DNA of 64,000 nucleotides from Planctomycetaceae bacterium (GTDB lineage: Bacteria > Planctomycetota > Planctomycetia > Planctomycetales > Planctomycetaceae). Positions 45,598 through 54,692 of the stretch are shown one piece after another. The position numbers and the translations under genes are program-made. Below the pieces are notes generated by a model, which saw only the letters and a list, made by a program, of their open reading frames with translations, was not told the origin of the DNA and did no database searches. The stretch lies in the NCBI GenBank assembly GCA_024742875.1, contig JANSXP010000021.1:1-64000 (forward strand), read 5' to 3'. The stretch's first letter is position 1. Each line of letters opens with the position of its first letter.

Positions 45598-48500
45598 ATG
45601 AGCACACAACTGGCCCCCCAGGTTTCTGACAAACTGCAGGAGTTTGCCCAGCGGCGATTTCGTCTGCGGCTTGTTCGCGTGGTCTGCGTGCTGCTGACAG
45701 CCCTGATTCCCGCGATATCGCTGGTTGCGTTTTGCGACTGGGGATGGGTTTTGACAGATCAGCTGCGGTGGATCCTCAGCGCCACGGCCTACGGTTTGTC
45801 GGCCGTGCTGACATGGTGGCTGGCTGGACGCCCTCTGTTGCGCCGCGATTCCACGGCCGAACTGGCAGCGCAGCTGGAATCCACCGACCCGGCGCTGCGA
45901 GAGCAGCTGCGTGCGGCCGTGGAACTTTCGACAGACACCCCCGATCAGGTACCTGATTCGGCCACGTTTCGCAGTCTGCTGCAGCAACAGGTGGGGCAGC
46001 AGATGGAAGAAGTGGCCGTGTCCCGCTCGCTGCCCGTGTCACTGATGAAACGCTGGCTGCAGGCCGCGTTTGTGGTCGTTGTGGTGGTTGCCTGCGTGTT
46101 GCTGTTCGGCGGGCCACGACTGCGAACTCTGGCCGTTCGCGCCATGCTGCCCATGGCCAATATCGATCGTGTGTCCCGCATTCAGGTGGAGGTGCTCGCC
46201 CCCACACCGCATTCTCAGATGATTCCGATGGACGAAACGGTGGCCGTTGTGGTGGCGACCTCCGGCGGACAGGTGGGCGAGGCGATTCTGGAGGTGCAGA
46301 TCGGAGAGCAGCCACCAGAACAGATTGTTATGCGACAGCGGGCCGAGGGAGAGTTTGCCGCCAATCTGCACGTTGACGCGGAACGCATCGAGTACCGCAT
46401 CCTGGCCGGGGACGCCGTCACTCGCCGGCACACGATTTCAGGCCACCATCGTCCGAGCGTAACACAGTTCGAAAAGCGAATCCGCTATCCCGAATACACC
46501 CGGCAGCCGGACGAAACACGCATTGAATCCACGGGAGACCTGATCGCACTGGGAGGCAGTCAGATCGACCTGTCGCTGACACTCAATCAGCGTGTGTCCG
46601 TGGCAGAACTGCACATTCTGCGCAGTGGCCAGGAACAGTCCGACACCGTCACGCTGGACCAGCAGGCCGACGGGACCTGGCGAACCACGGTCCCCGTGGA
46701 AGACGCAGCCCTGTACCAGGTGCACCTGGTTTCCGCCACGACACAGTTTGAGAATCCGTTCAGTCCCCGCTACGAGATACGTCCCATACCGGACCTGATT
46801 CCCCGCGCGGGATTTGTGGATCAGCAGCAGACACAACTGCTGCTGCCGCCCAACGACATTCTCGCCCTGCGGGGGATGGCCGAAGACGACCTGCCGCTGG
46901 AAAGTCTGCAGCAGGAGTTCAGCATCAACGGCACCGACTGGGTGTCGGTGCCGCTGGAAGTCAGCCCGCTGCCTGCCCCGCAGACGGAAGAGTCTCAAAC
47001 CGACGTACACCGTGTGCAGACGGCATGGAACTGGGACCTGCTTGGGCTCAATCTGCAAACCGGAGATCAGATCACGACACGCCTGGTGGCCACTGATCGC
47101 AGGGGCAATCGGGGCGAATCGATTCCCCTGCAAATTGTCGTATCTGCGCCGGACTTCAATCCCGACCGTCACAAAGTCCTGCAGCAGCGGGCGTCTCTGA
47201 TGCCGGCCGTGGAGCAGTTTGCCGCCACCGTGAAATCTCAGCAGCGGCGCGCAGAAGAAGTGACAAAGAAACTGCGGGAAGCCGTTCGTCGCGGTGGCAC
47301 GGGTGCACTGGACACCGCGCAGACCAAACTGGATGTGGAAACGCTGCGGGAATGCGCCACGCGGATTGAGACAGCGGGCTTCACGCTACTGGACCAGATC
47401 AACACTCTGCTGGCCGAACTCCCCCCGGGCACGTCCGCGTTTGAAGTGGATCTGACCGGTCGCGCGGTGGCCCGCATCAGCTACGATTTTGTGGGGCACA
47501 TTCGCAGCGACGCCACCGACCTGCTGGCCAGTACCGATATCAAAGAGCAGCGGCCATGGGTGGCAGAACTCAACAACATGTTTCAGCGAGCCGGCACCGA
47601 CGCGGAAGTGCTGTCCGGCAACTATCAGCATTTTATTTCGGCCGACATTCTGAACGCTTTGGCGACCGACATGCTGGCCATCAGGCAACAGCAGGAGCTG
47701 GTGCTCAACGCGCCCACTCAGTCATTCGAGCGACTGCGCCGACTGGAAACGGTCGTCCTCAACCAGCTGCGGGAGGTTGCCGATCTGGCCGAGTCGCAGC
47801 GGGCCGACATGCCCGATTTCCTCGTGCATCACCTCAACCAGCTGGTCGACTGGGCCGGCTCCTGGGAAGGGCGACTCGACCAGGCGATGGAATCGGCCGA
47901 CCGGCTGCCGGAACTGCAGCGGCATGTGAAAGACCTGACGCGGGAGATCAATGATCGTCAGCGCTACGCGGTCATCGATGGCGGCCTGCCTGGACGATTG
48001 GTGCAGGCCAGAAACGACCTCGACAATCGTTCCGGCACTCTCATGGAACCACTCAACGACCTGGCCACCGACGTGGCCCGCGAAATTCAACTGCGTCAGC
48101 AGGCAGAGGATGCCAGCGACACACAAAGTGGCCGCGAACGAACGACCGAAGCAGATCAATTCGCGCAGCGGGCGAGCTGGCACGCCGGGGCCGCTCTGGA
48201 GCAGCTGCGAACACGCAGGCGACTGTCGCAATCGCGACTGGACAGCGATCGGCAGTTTGCTGCGGACGCCGGTCTGGCGCATCGGGCCGTCAGTGCGATC
48301 CTCGCTGCACATCGCGATGCGGAACCGGCAGACAGCACGGCCCACCCGGCGCTGCTCGATGTGACGCGGGCCTGGCGTGTGCTGGAAACCGGACACGATT
48401 TTGCCCACCTGGAGCGACTGGTGGCCACGCTGATGGAATCCGAACGCTGGAACGCGCTGAAATCGGCGGGACGATTCCGCCACCCCAATGACTGGGAGGC

Positions 48501-51348
48501 CATCACCGGACAGCTCGATCAGGCGATTCGCAAACTGCCGCTGGCCGGACTCCACGGCGACGTGGTCCATCAGTACCAGCAGATGAGGTGGACGCCCCCC
48601 ATGCGGGAAGCAGACCGCAAACTGAAGCAGCGCCGCTGGCAGCGGGAGCGGATCGTCTCCGCCTCGGCCGATCTGTCTGAAGTGCACGCCATGCTCAGCG
48701 AGGCGCACGTTCCACTGCACGCCGCTATGGCCGCAGCGCGGGCCGTGATCGCACAGTATGCTCCCACCATTCCGGAGCTGGCCCGCGAGATTGCCGCCGA
48801 CATTCGACAGCTGGAAGAGTCCTCCACCGAGGCAGCGGACGCCATTGGGCAGTCGGCTCCTGCGGGGGAACAGCTGGCGGATCTGCAGCGAGAACAGGAC
48901 CGCGTGAACGAAGAACTGGAGATGCTCCTGGACGCGATGGTCGAAGATGCCAACCAGCAGGACGTTGCTGAACAGGCACAGCGGGAGCGAGCGCGGGATG
49001 CGGACACGGCCATTGCGATGATCGAAGCCGAAGCGGCCGAAATGAATCTGCAGCTGGATCAGGCCCAACAGGCGGCTGCCAGAGACCAGGCCAACCAAAC
49101 GGCGCAGGAACTGGCTGAAGCGGCCGAGCAGCAGGAACGGACGGCCAGCACGCTGGAACAGCTGGCGGAACACTTCAATCGCATGGATGCCGGAGAAGAC
49201 ATCGCTCTGTCGCGAGCCGAGCTGCGACAGGCCGAACGCGACATGGGCATCGCCCGCCAGCTGGATCAGCAGTTCACTCCCGTGAATTCCAGCCAGACGC
49301 CCGCCGACGCACAGTCCCGCCTGGAAGAGCTGGAGCAGGAACTGCAGCGCAATCCGGCCATGCAGCAGGCGCTGTCTGAAATCGCCCAGGAGACGGTTCA
49401 GGAGGCCGCCAGTGCCCTGGAGGATGCCGCGCGACAGGAACGCGAAATCCAGCAGGCCAATGAACGCTCCGACCAGCGTTTGCAGCAGCAGAAGGACGCG
49501 CTGCAAAAGTCCTTAAAGGACCTTGGTCAGCAGGCCGAGCAGCTGGGACGTACCATGGTCAATCAGGCAAAGTCGGCAGCCGACCAGGGCAAATCCCAGC
49601 CTGCCAGTGACCAGCTCGAACGCGCACAGCAGCGGCTCGAGCAGGCGGCCCGCACGGCGAACACCGCCAGCAATGCCGATTTGCTGAGGGACCTGCAGCA
49701 GAAGGCGGCCGACGTCAAAAAGGCGGTCGACGACGCCGCCCAGGCTCTGGATGCGGGTCGACAGGCGGCTGACCAGGCACGCCAGACGCCCACCACGGAG
49801 AACGCTCGTCAGCAACAGGACCAGAAACGCAGTGCCGAATCTCTGCAGAAGCGACTGGCCGATCAGTTACGACGTGAAGCCGATCAGAATGTTCGCAATC
49901 GGGACAATCGCGAGCGTCAGGAAGCGACCAATGTCCGCAATGCCGAACGCAATGAAAAACAGATCACCCAGCAGCTGAAGCGGATCGAACAGCAGTCTCA
50001 AAAACAGCCGGACAATCAAAGCCTTAAAAATCAGATTGGGCAGCTCACCAGTCAGCTGGAACGTGCCCAGACACAGACCGAAGCCATTCGTGCGCGTCGT
50101 GAGCAGGCGCAGCAGGCAGAGAACGAAGCACGGCAGCGATGCGCGGAGCTGAACGACCTGCCTGCCGGCAGCCTGGATGACGAAAATCCGATGGCGCAAC
50201 TGTCTGAACGACTCGCCGCCGCAGCACAGAAACGCAACGAACAACTGCAGCAGAAAGCGGCCGAACTGGCCGAGCAGCTGGAGGACACCCAGGCGGGTGC
50301 GGCCACACCGCAGCAGCTGGCCGAAGCCACCGACCGGCAGCAGGGTGTTCAGCGGAACGTCGAAGACACGGCAGAGCGTGTCGCCCGGGCGGCGCGGCAT
50401 GAGGCTCGTTTGAATAACGAGTCGGCCGCTCAGCAGCTGCAGCAGCAGGCAGACGCAATCAAAGGCGTTGCCACTGATGAAGTGGAACAGGCTGAGCGGC
50501 AACTCGCCGCCGCGGCAAAGGCCACCGAGCAGGCGGCGGAAGGCGGCGAGGGACGGCAAGACGCGCCACTGGACGCTGGCGGTGATTCCCAGGAGAACGA
50601 CAGCGCCACGGCAGCTGCCGCTGTACAACAAACACAGCAGGCCAATGCGGCAGTCGCGCAGTCCGAGGAGGCCCTGCAGGCCCAAGCTGGCACGCTTTCC
50701 GAACTGCAGGCGGGGCAGCAGGCCGCCAGCAGTCCGTCGGCGGCCGAAGGGCAGAGCTCAACGCAGTCCGGTCAACCTCAATCCGGTCAGCCTCAGTCCG
50801 GTCAACCTCAATCCGGCCAACCTCAGTCCGGTCAACCTCAGTCCGGTCAACCTCAATCCGGTCAACCTCAATCCGGCCAACCTCAATCCGGCCAACCATC
50901 CTTCACGCCGCAGCAAGCGGCGCAGGGCCAGCAACTTGCACAGGCCCTGGATGAACTGGACAGACAGACATCCGGTTCAGAGACCTCGCAGACTCCCTCC
51001 GAATCCGCCGCTGCGATGGCTGCGGCGGCAGCTTCCATGGCACAGCAACGATCGCTGCGGCAGCAGGCGTCCAGTCAGGCCCAGTCGTCAACACCTTCCT
51101 CTCCGAATGGCTTCGATGATCAGAGCGAACCCTCCCTTACCGGGCCGCAGGGCGCTTTTCGACTGACAGACGTCAACCGTCGCGACACGCAGAACTGGGG
51201 CCAGCTCCGAGCACGGGATGCCGAAGATACGGTCAGCGGCGGTCGAGCTCAGGTTTCTGAGGAATACCGCCGCAGCGTGGAAGCGTACTTCAAAGTACTT
51301 TCCCGCCGCTCACGCCAGTCGGACTCGCGCCGCAGGGAATCACCATGA
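45598..51348 (+). CDS. Giant DUF4175-like membrane protein with long Gln/Ala-rich coiled coil
   Basis: The protein is 1916 residues; GGAGAAT precedes the ATG. Three TM helices at ~26-46, ~56-76 and ~155-171 are followed by a beta-rich region (~185-520) with immunoglobulin-like strands ([35 protein letters not shown]), as in DUF4175 proteins. The rest is helical: residues ~530-1100 with moderate heptads and ~1100-1650 extremely rich in Gln, Ala, Glu and Arg, consistent with a long coiled coil. Nine copies of QSGQP lie at ~1723-1767, then a Ser/Ala/Gln-rich tail ending in a basic segment. The stop overlaps the next start (ATGA, 51345-51348). It is likely the structural partner of the VWA proteins in the envelope. 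Confidence 0.88.
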   Translation: MSTQLAPQVSDKLQEFAQRRFRLRLVRVVCVLLTALIPAISLVAFCDWGWVLTDQLRWILSATAYGLSAVLTWWLAGRPLLRRDSTAELAAQLESTDPALREQLRAAVELSTDTPDQVPDSATFRSLLQQQVGQQMEEVAVSRSLPVSLMKRWLQAAFVVVVVVACVLLFGGPRLRTLAVRAMLPMANIDRVSRIQVEVLAPTPHSQMIPMDETVAVVVATSGGQVGEAILEVQIGEQPPEQIVMRQRAEGEFAANLHVDAERIEYRILAGDAVTRRHTISGHHRPSVTQFEKRIRYPEYTRQPDETRIESTGDLIALGGSQIDLSLTLNQRVSVAELHILRSGQEQSDTVTLDQQADGTWRTTVPVEDAALYQVHLVSATTQFENPFSPRYEIRPIPDLIPRAGFVDQQQTQLLLPPNDILALRGMAEDDLPLESLQQEFSINGTDWVSVPLEVSPLPAPQTEESQTDVHRVQTAWNWDLLGLNLQTGDQITTRLVATDRRGNRGESIPLQIVVSAPDFNPDRHKVLQQRASLMPAVEQFAATVKSQQRRAEEVTKKLREAVRRGGTGALDTAQTKLDVETLRECATRIETAGFTLLDQINTLLAELPPGTSAFEVDLTGRAVARISYDFVGHIRSDATDLLASTDIKEQRPWVAELNNMFQRAGTDAEVLSGNYQHFISADILNALATDMLAIRQQQELVLNAPTQSFERLRRLETVVLNQLREVADLAESQRADMPDFLVHHLNQLVDWAGSWEGRLDQAMESADRLPELQRHVKDLTREINDRQRYAVIDGGLPGRLVQARNDLDNRSGTLMEPLNDLATDVAREIQLRQQAEDASDTQSGRERTTEADQFAQRASWHAGAALEQLRTRRRLSQSRLDSDRQFAADAGLAHRAVSAILAAHRDAEPADSTAHPALLDVTRAWRVLETGHDFAHLERLVATLMESERWNALKSAGRFRHPNDWEAITGQLDQAIRKLPLAGLHGDVVHQYQQMRWTPPMREADRKLKQRRWQRERIVSASADLSEVHAMLSEAHVPLHAAMAAARAVIAQYAPTIPELAREIAADIRQLEESSTEAADAIGQSAPAGEQLADLQREQDRVNEELEMLLDAMVEDANQQDVAEQAQRERARDADTAIAMIEAEAAEMNLQLDQAQQAAARDQANQTAQELAEAAEQQERTASTLEQLAEHFNRMDAGEDIALSRAELRQAERDMGIARQLDQQFTPVNSSQTPADAQSRLEELEQELQRNPAMQQALSEIAQETVQEAASALEDAARQEREIQQANERSDQRLQQQKDALQKSLKDLGQQAEQLGRTMVNQAKSAADQGKSQPASDQLERAQQRLEQAARTANTASNADLLRDLQQKAADVKKAVDDAAQALDAGRQAADQARQTPTTENARQQQDQKRSAESLQKRLADQLRREADQNVRNRDNRERQEATNVRNAERNEKQITQQLKRIEQQSQKQPDNQSLKNQIGQLTSQLERAQTQTEAIRARREQAQQAENEARQRCAELNDLPAGSLDDENPMAQLSERLAAAAQKRNEQLQQKAAELAEQLEDTQAGAATPQQLAEATDRQQGVQRNVEDTAERVARAARHEARLNNESAAQQLQQQADAIKGVATDEVEQAERQLAAAAKATEQAAEGGEGRQDAPLDAGGDSQENDSATAAAAVQQTQQANAAVAQSEEALQAQAGTLSELQAGQQAASSPSAAEGQSSTQSGQPQSGQPQSGQPQSGQPQSGQPQSGQPQSGQPQSGQPQSGQPSFTPQQAAQGQQLAQALDELDRQTSGSETSQTPSESAAAMAAAAASMAQQRSLRQQASSQAQSSTPSSPNGFDDQSEPSLTGPQGAFRLTDVNRRDTQNWGQLRARDAEDTVSGGRAQVSEEYRRSVEAYFKVLSRRSRQSDSRRRESP
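50764..50898 (+). repeat. In-frame tandem repeat, nine 15-bp units encoding QSGQP
   Basis: Nine consecutive 15-bp units (CAGTCCGGTCAACCT type, varying only at synonymous third positions except the last codon) encode QSGQP nine times in the DUF4175-like protein. The length is a multiple of three, so copy-number change would keep the frame. Confidence 0.96.
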
Positions 51349-52511
51349 CTTTGATAAGATCGCACACCGCCCCGCGGAAGCCAACGCCCCGATTCGCCTG
51401 TCTCGTATCCACTGCAGCCGTTCTGCTGGCACTTGCCGGCGCGCCTGTGGCGGCCGACGAAGGCGTCGTCGAAGGCGCTGTCGAAGGCGCCGTCGATACG
51501 TCTGTTTCGCCATTTGAAAAAGACGACGTAGACCGCGCGGTGGATCGTGCGATTGACTTCCTGCTGCGACAGCAAAAAGACAACGGCGCCATCCATGATC
51601 GCGGTCATGACACCACAATGACGTCTTTGTCACTGATGGCCATGGCCAGTGTGGGCATCCAGCCGTCCGACCCCGACCGAAAGGGAAAAGCGATGGCCCG
51701 AGCGCTCGATTTTGTGCTCTCGGAACAGCAGCAGGAGAAAGACGGCTACTTCGGGAAGAAAGACGGCTCCCGAATGTACGGCCACGGCATCACCACCCTC
51801 ATGCTCACCGAAATGCTGGGCATGGGGGCCACGGAGGAACAGGACCAGCGCATTCACCAGCGCTGCCAGAAAGGCATTGACCTGATCCTCAGTGCACAGA
51901 AAGTCGGCAAGTCGGTCAACGCGCAGGGCGGCTGGCGGTACACGCCAGGGTCCAGTGATTCCGATCTGTCTGCTTCAGTGTGGCAGTTGATGGCGCTGCG
52001 ATCGGCGAAGAACGACGGACTGCAGGTCCCCGCTGACGCCATTGAACAGGCGGTCGAGTACCTTAAACGCTCCTACTCCGCCCCACTGGATCGCAACGGG
52101 CTGCCACGAACCGACAAGCCCGGCGGCTTTTGCTACGAGCCAGGCAAACGACACGCCAGCTTTACGATGACGGCTGCCGGTCTTCTGGCCATGCAGGTCT
52201 GTGGCGAATACGAGTCCCCGCTGGTGCAGGGCGCCGCTGACTACCTGCTGGCACGTCCGCCGAAATGGAACGAGCGTTTCTGCCTGTACGGCACCTACTA
52301 CTACGCTCAGGGCATGTATCAGCGTGGCGGCGATCACAGCGCCACCGCACGGCAGTTCGTCCAGAAACTGCTGCTCGAAAAACAGGAAGGCGACGGATCC
52401 TGGCTGGCCTCTCGCGGAGAGGAACGCAACGTAGGCAAAGTCTATTGCACGTCGATGGCCGTGCTGAGCCTCTCCGTCAAATACCACTATCTGCCGATCT
52501 ACCAGAAGTAG
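51345..52511 (+). CDS. Secreted prenyltransferase/squalene-oxidase-repeat protein
   Basis: The protein is 388 residues. A signal peptide (~17-38) is followed by an alpha/alpha-barrel pattern of prenyltransferase/squalene cyclase repeats: [109 protein letters not shown], and GDGSWLAS. No DxDD cyclase motif is visible, and the protein is exported, so it is probably a binding or structural relative rather than a terpene enzyme. It is the last gene of the MoxR operon, overlapping the giant coiled-coil gene by 4 nt. Confidence 0.88.
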   Translation: MTLIRSHTAPRKPTPRFACLVSTAAVLLALAGAPVAADEGVVEGAVEGAVDTSVSPFEKDDVDRAVDRAIDFLLRQQKDNGAIHDRGHDTTMTSLSLMAMASVGIQPSDPDRKGKAMARALDFVLSEQQQEKDGYFGKKDGSRMYGHGITTLMLTEMLGMGATEEQDQRIHQRCQKGIDLILSAQKVGKSVNAQGGWRYTPGSSDSDLSASVWQLMALRSAKNDGLQVPADAIEQAVEYLKRSYSAPLDRNGLPRTDKPGGFCYEPGKRHASFTMTAAGLLAMQVCGEYESPLVQGAADYLLARPPKWNERFCLYGTYYYAQGMYQRGGDHSATARQFVQKLLLEKQEGDGSWLASRGEERNVGKVYCTSMAVLSLSVKYHYLPIYQK

Positions 52512-52543
52512 GCAGCTATTGGCGGGATGTCGCCGCACGATAA

Positions 52544-52567
52544 GCGGGAGGCCTGATGCTCTCCCGC
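52544..52567 (+). terminator. Weak candidate terminator after the MoxR operon
   Basis: GCGGGAG (52544-52550) and CTCCCGC (52561-52567) form a perfect 7-bp stem with a 10-nt loop, 32 nt after the last stop. There is no T-run, so termination is uncertain. Confidence 0.3.
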
Positions 52568-52699
52568 ACCGCTCTGTCTGTCACTGCAGAAGTCGACCAC
52601 TGACGGTGGACGGAGCACTGAGAGCAGGCGGCCGCGGCAGGCGGGCGGACGTGGCCAGACACTTCTGGCCGGCAGCCGTGCCCAGCCAGCGGCAGCCTC

Positions 52700-53581
52700 T
52701 TACCGGCCGGCCGATGGGGAAGCTTTCAACGCCTCCCTGGAAGCGGCCTCGATAAAGTCGGCCACGCGCTGTGGATCCGGATGCGTGAAGTGATGCCCGT
52801 TCGACTTTGCGGTGCCTTCCTTCACTTCCATCACATCCATCTTCCCTCCCAGGGCGCGGTATTTGTTGAGCAGCACAAACGTGTTTTCCGCAGGGGGAAC
52901 CACGCGATCATTTAAGGACACGATGTGCAGAATGGGAATCCGGGCATCAGCAATCGCCGACAATCGATCAACCGGATTGCCGTCGTAAGCTTCGGCCTGC
53001 TGCTGCGTCATGTCATACTCGGCCAGCAAGCGCTGCCATGTGGCCGGATGCCCCAGGCCAGTGCCCTGGCCCAGTGGCCAGCTCTTGAAATCACACACGG
53101 GAGTGTCCGCATAAATGCAGGCCACGCGCTGCGGCCAGCGGTCGGCAAAGCCATACACAAACAGTCCGCCTCGACTAACCCCCTCCAGAGCCGGTCGTGC
53201 TGCCAGCCCCTGTTCACGCAGATGCTTATAGAAGCGATCCCAGATGGCCATCGCTTTGGGCGAACCAAGCATGCCGCTGGTGTCCAGATACGCCACATGG
53301 AACCCGCGTTTGAGCAGCAGCCGGTCGGCCTCCGTGTGGAAATCAGGAAAGCGTGCCCGCCACACCCACGGATGACCGTCTGCCGCGGTGTCTGGAACCA
53401 CAATCCGCGCCGCACGCTGTTCAAAAGCAAAGTCGAAGCGCCGAAACCCATGCCACTGTGACTGGCGTCCGGCCCACTTCGGAATGGAGGAGCCCCGTCC
53501 GTCCTGGCAGGACGCCGCCTGACTGCAAAGAACAGCGCCCAGCAGGCTGAGCACTCCAACAGCGCGCGGCAATGATCTCAT
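52700..53581 (-). CDS. Secreted alpha/beta hydrolase
   Basis: The protein is 293 residues from the ATG at 53581, preceded by AAAGG; an ATG six codons earlier is possible. The signal peptide ends near AASC/CQD. The alpha/beta-hydrolase core shows the nucleophile elbow GVSRGG, an acid in SLNDRVVPPAEN, and a His in the GHHFTHPDP segment near the C-terminus. FRRFDFAFEQRAARIVVPDTAADGHPWVWRARF near the start is typical of planctomycete exported esterase-like proteins. The substrate is unknown. It is convergent with the MoxR operon end and divergent from xseB. Confidence 0.85.
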   Translation of the reverse strand: MRSLPRAVGVLSLLGAVLCSQAASCQDGRGSSIPKWAGRQSQWHGFRRFDFAFEQRAARIVVPDTAADGHPWVWRARFPDFHTEADRLLLKRGFHVAYLDTSGMLGSPKAMAIWDRFYKHLREQGLAARPALEGVSRGGLFVYGFADRWPQRVACIYADTPVCDFKSWPLGQGTGLGHPATWQRLLAEYDMTQQQAEAYDGNPVDRLSAIADARIPILHIVSLNDRVVPPAENTFVLLNKYRALGGKMDVMEVKEGTAKSNGHHFTHPDPQRVADFIEAASREALKASPSAGR

Positions 53582-53764
53582 CCGTAACGAACCTTTCATC
53601 AGATCAGGTCACAATGGCGGTGAGGCGGAAGGCTCATCGGGCCGTCGCTTTACATGCCCCGCCTGCCTCGTACGATGACGATCGCCGCAGCCGCGTGCAA
53701 ATGCAAACACTATGGCCAGTCCGACAATCAGCTCAGGCCGCCGACATCAACAAGATCCAGGACG

Positions 53765-54043
53765 ATGGCGAAAAAGAAATCCCCCGCAAAGATGTCCATT
53801 GAAGAGGCAATGGAAGAACTTCAGGGCATCGTCACCGAACTGGAATCCGGGCAGGAGTCACTGGAAGCGTCCCTCACGAGTTTCGAACGAGGCATGACGC
53901 TGCTGCGAAGTTGCCACGAGCGTCTGGATGCGGCCGCACAGCGCATCGAAATTGTCACCGGCGCTGCGGAAGACGGCACTGTCCGCTCGGAAGTCTTTGA
54001 CACCACCGCGACGGCAGAAACCGGGGCGGTCGACGACGACTAA
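53765..54043 (+). CDS. xseB: Exodeoxyribonuclease VII small subunit
   Basis: The protein is 92 residues. The core MSIEEAMEELQGIVTELESGQESLEASLTSFERGM is diagnostic of XseB, the small helical subunit that supports the XseA nuclease in single-strand DNA degradation. It is a little longer than typical (~80 residues), with an acidic Ala/Thr-rich tail. The ATG at 53765 follows AGGA. The upstream frame to 53654 lacks XseB similarity. xseA is not adjacent. Confidence 0.93.
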   Translation: MAKKKSPAKMSIEEAMEELQGIVTELESGQESLEASLTSFERGMTLLRSCHERLDAAAQRIEIVTGAAEDGTVRSEVFDTTATAETGAVDDD

Positions 54044-54156
54044 CGGCCTGCACCACACGCCCCCGGGAACGTTTGTGAGCGGCTCATCAGTGCGACCGTT
54101 TTGGAAGGACAAGCGTGAATTTTCTGCCAAAAAACAATGAAACAAAAGCGGCGATC

Positions 54157-54238
54157 GGCAGGCTTTTCGGAACCCCAACCCAGGTCAGTTTTTCGTAAAT
54201 CTGACGGGATTTGCTGGCTGAGCCTGCCTTGGGGTCCG
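54157..54238. ncRNA. Candidate structured element with pseudoknot-like pairing
   Basis: Two complementary pairs interleave: GGCAGGC (54157-54163) with GCCTGCC (54222-54228), and CGGAACCCCAA (54168-54178) with TTGGGGTCCG (54229-54238, one bulged base). The order A-B-A'-B' would be a pseudoknot or two alternative folds. Between them GTCAG (54184-54188) can pair with CTGAC (54201-54205). It lies upstream of the nrdA promoter, so it may end the xseB transcript or be a separate RNA; the strand is undetermined. The remaining 54044-54264 sequence shows no gene. Confidence 0.35.
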
Positions 54239-54264
54239 ATGAAACAGGCATACCACATTTAGTG

Positions 54265-54292
54265 TTGACAACTGAATTCACCCCATTATATT
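54265..54292 (+). promoter_or_regulatory. Near-consensus sigma-70 promoter for nrdAB
   Basis: TTGACA (54265-54270, perfect -35) and TATATT (54287-54292, -10) are 16 nt apart. The -10 sits inside a palindrome CCCATTATATTGGG (54282-54295), which could be a repressor site. The expected transcript start near 54299 leaves a leader of ~390 nt before the nrdA ATG. Confidence 0.65.
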
Positions 54293-54440
54293 GGGATAGT
54301 GCGGTCGACCCGGTTTCTGAAATTTTCAGAAAAATGGCCGCAAACTCAACAAGCTCAATCACTTGGGTGACGTGGGCAGAACTCAATTGACAGTTCGTCT
54401 CACGTTCATAAATTCCATTCTCTCGCAGGGACGCCACTTA

Positions 54441-54617
54441 TCGACAGGAGGTCGAACATCAGAGACAGCAACGCCACCTCGGTGGGTCGTTCCCCGGCAT
54501 GCTCAAGCGACTTCTCGCTGCATTCCCCGTTGACCGTTTTGCCAGTGCTGCTGCGCCTGATGTAAATAGAAGAATGCCAGACAGGGTCATCAGAAAGGGC
54601 CACCCAAAAAGGGTGGC
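54441..54617 (+). promoter_or_regulatory. nrdA 5' leader with three hairpins and a short ORF
   Basis: Within the predicted leader lie TCGAC-AGGAG-GTCGA (54441-54455), CCACC-TC-GGTGG (54474-54485) and GCCACCC-AAAAA-GGGTGGC (54599-54617), all perfect stems. A 44-codon ORF (54499-54633, MLKRLLAAFPVDRF start) spans the last hairpin but has only a weak ribosome site and uses AGA/AGG codons. These features suggest a regulated leader; no known riboswitch class was recognised. Confidence 0.4.
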
Positions 54618-54692
54618 AGGACAATACAAGTGAAGGAACATCTGCGCAAGACGCGTAGCTTTCACCAGGACGAAAGACAGGAGTAGCATCGA

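Noticed and set aside
47722-49506. Minus-strand 594-codon ORF
   Set aside because: It is the antisense of the Gln/Ala-rich coiled coil; long open antisense frames are expected with this codon bias.
51345-52511. Terpene cyclase / hopanoid biosynthesis gene
   Set aside because: No DxDD or equivalent catalytic motif, an export signal is present, and the operon context is MoxR/VWA.
54253-54295. A pair of NrdR boxes at the nrdA promoter
   Set aside because: The two palindromic stretches are about 29 bp apart, but by eye neither matches the NrdR consensus well, so I only call a possible operator.
54293-54692. Cobalamin riboswitch before nrdA
   Set aside because: I saw no B12-box-like sequence, and the enzyme is class I, which does not use cobalamin.
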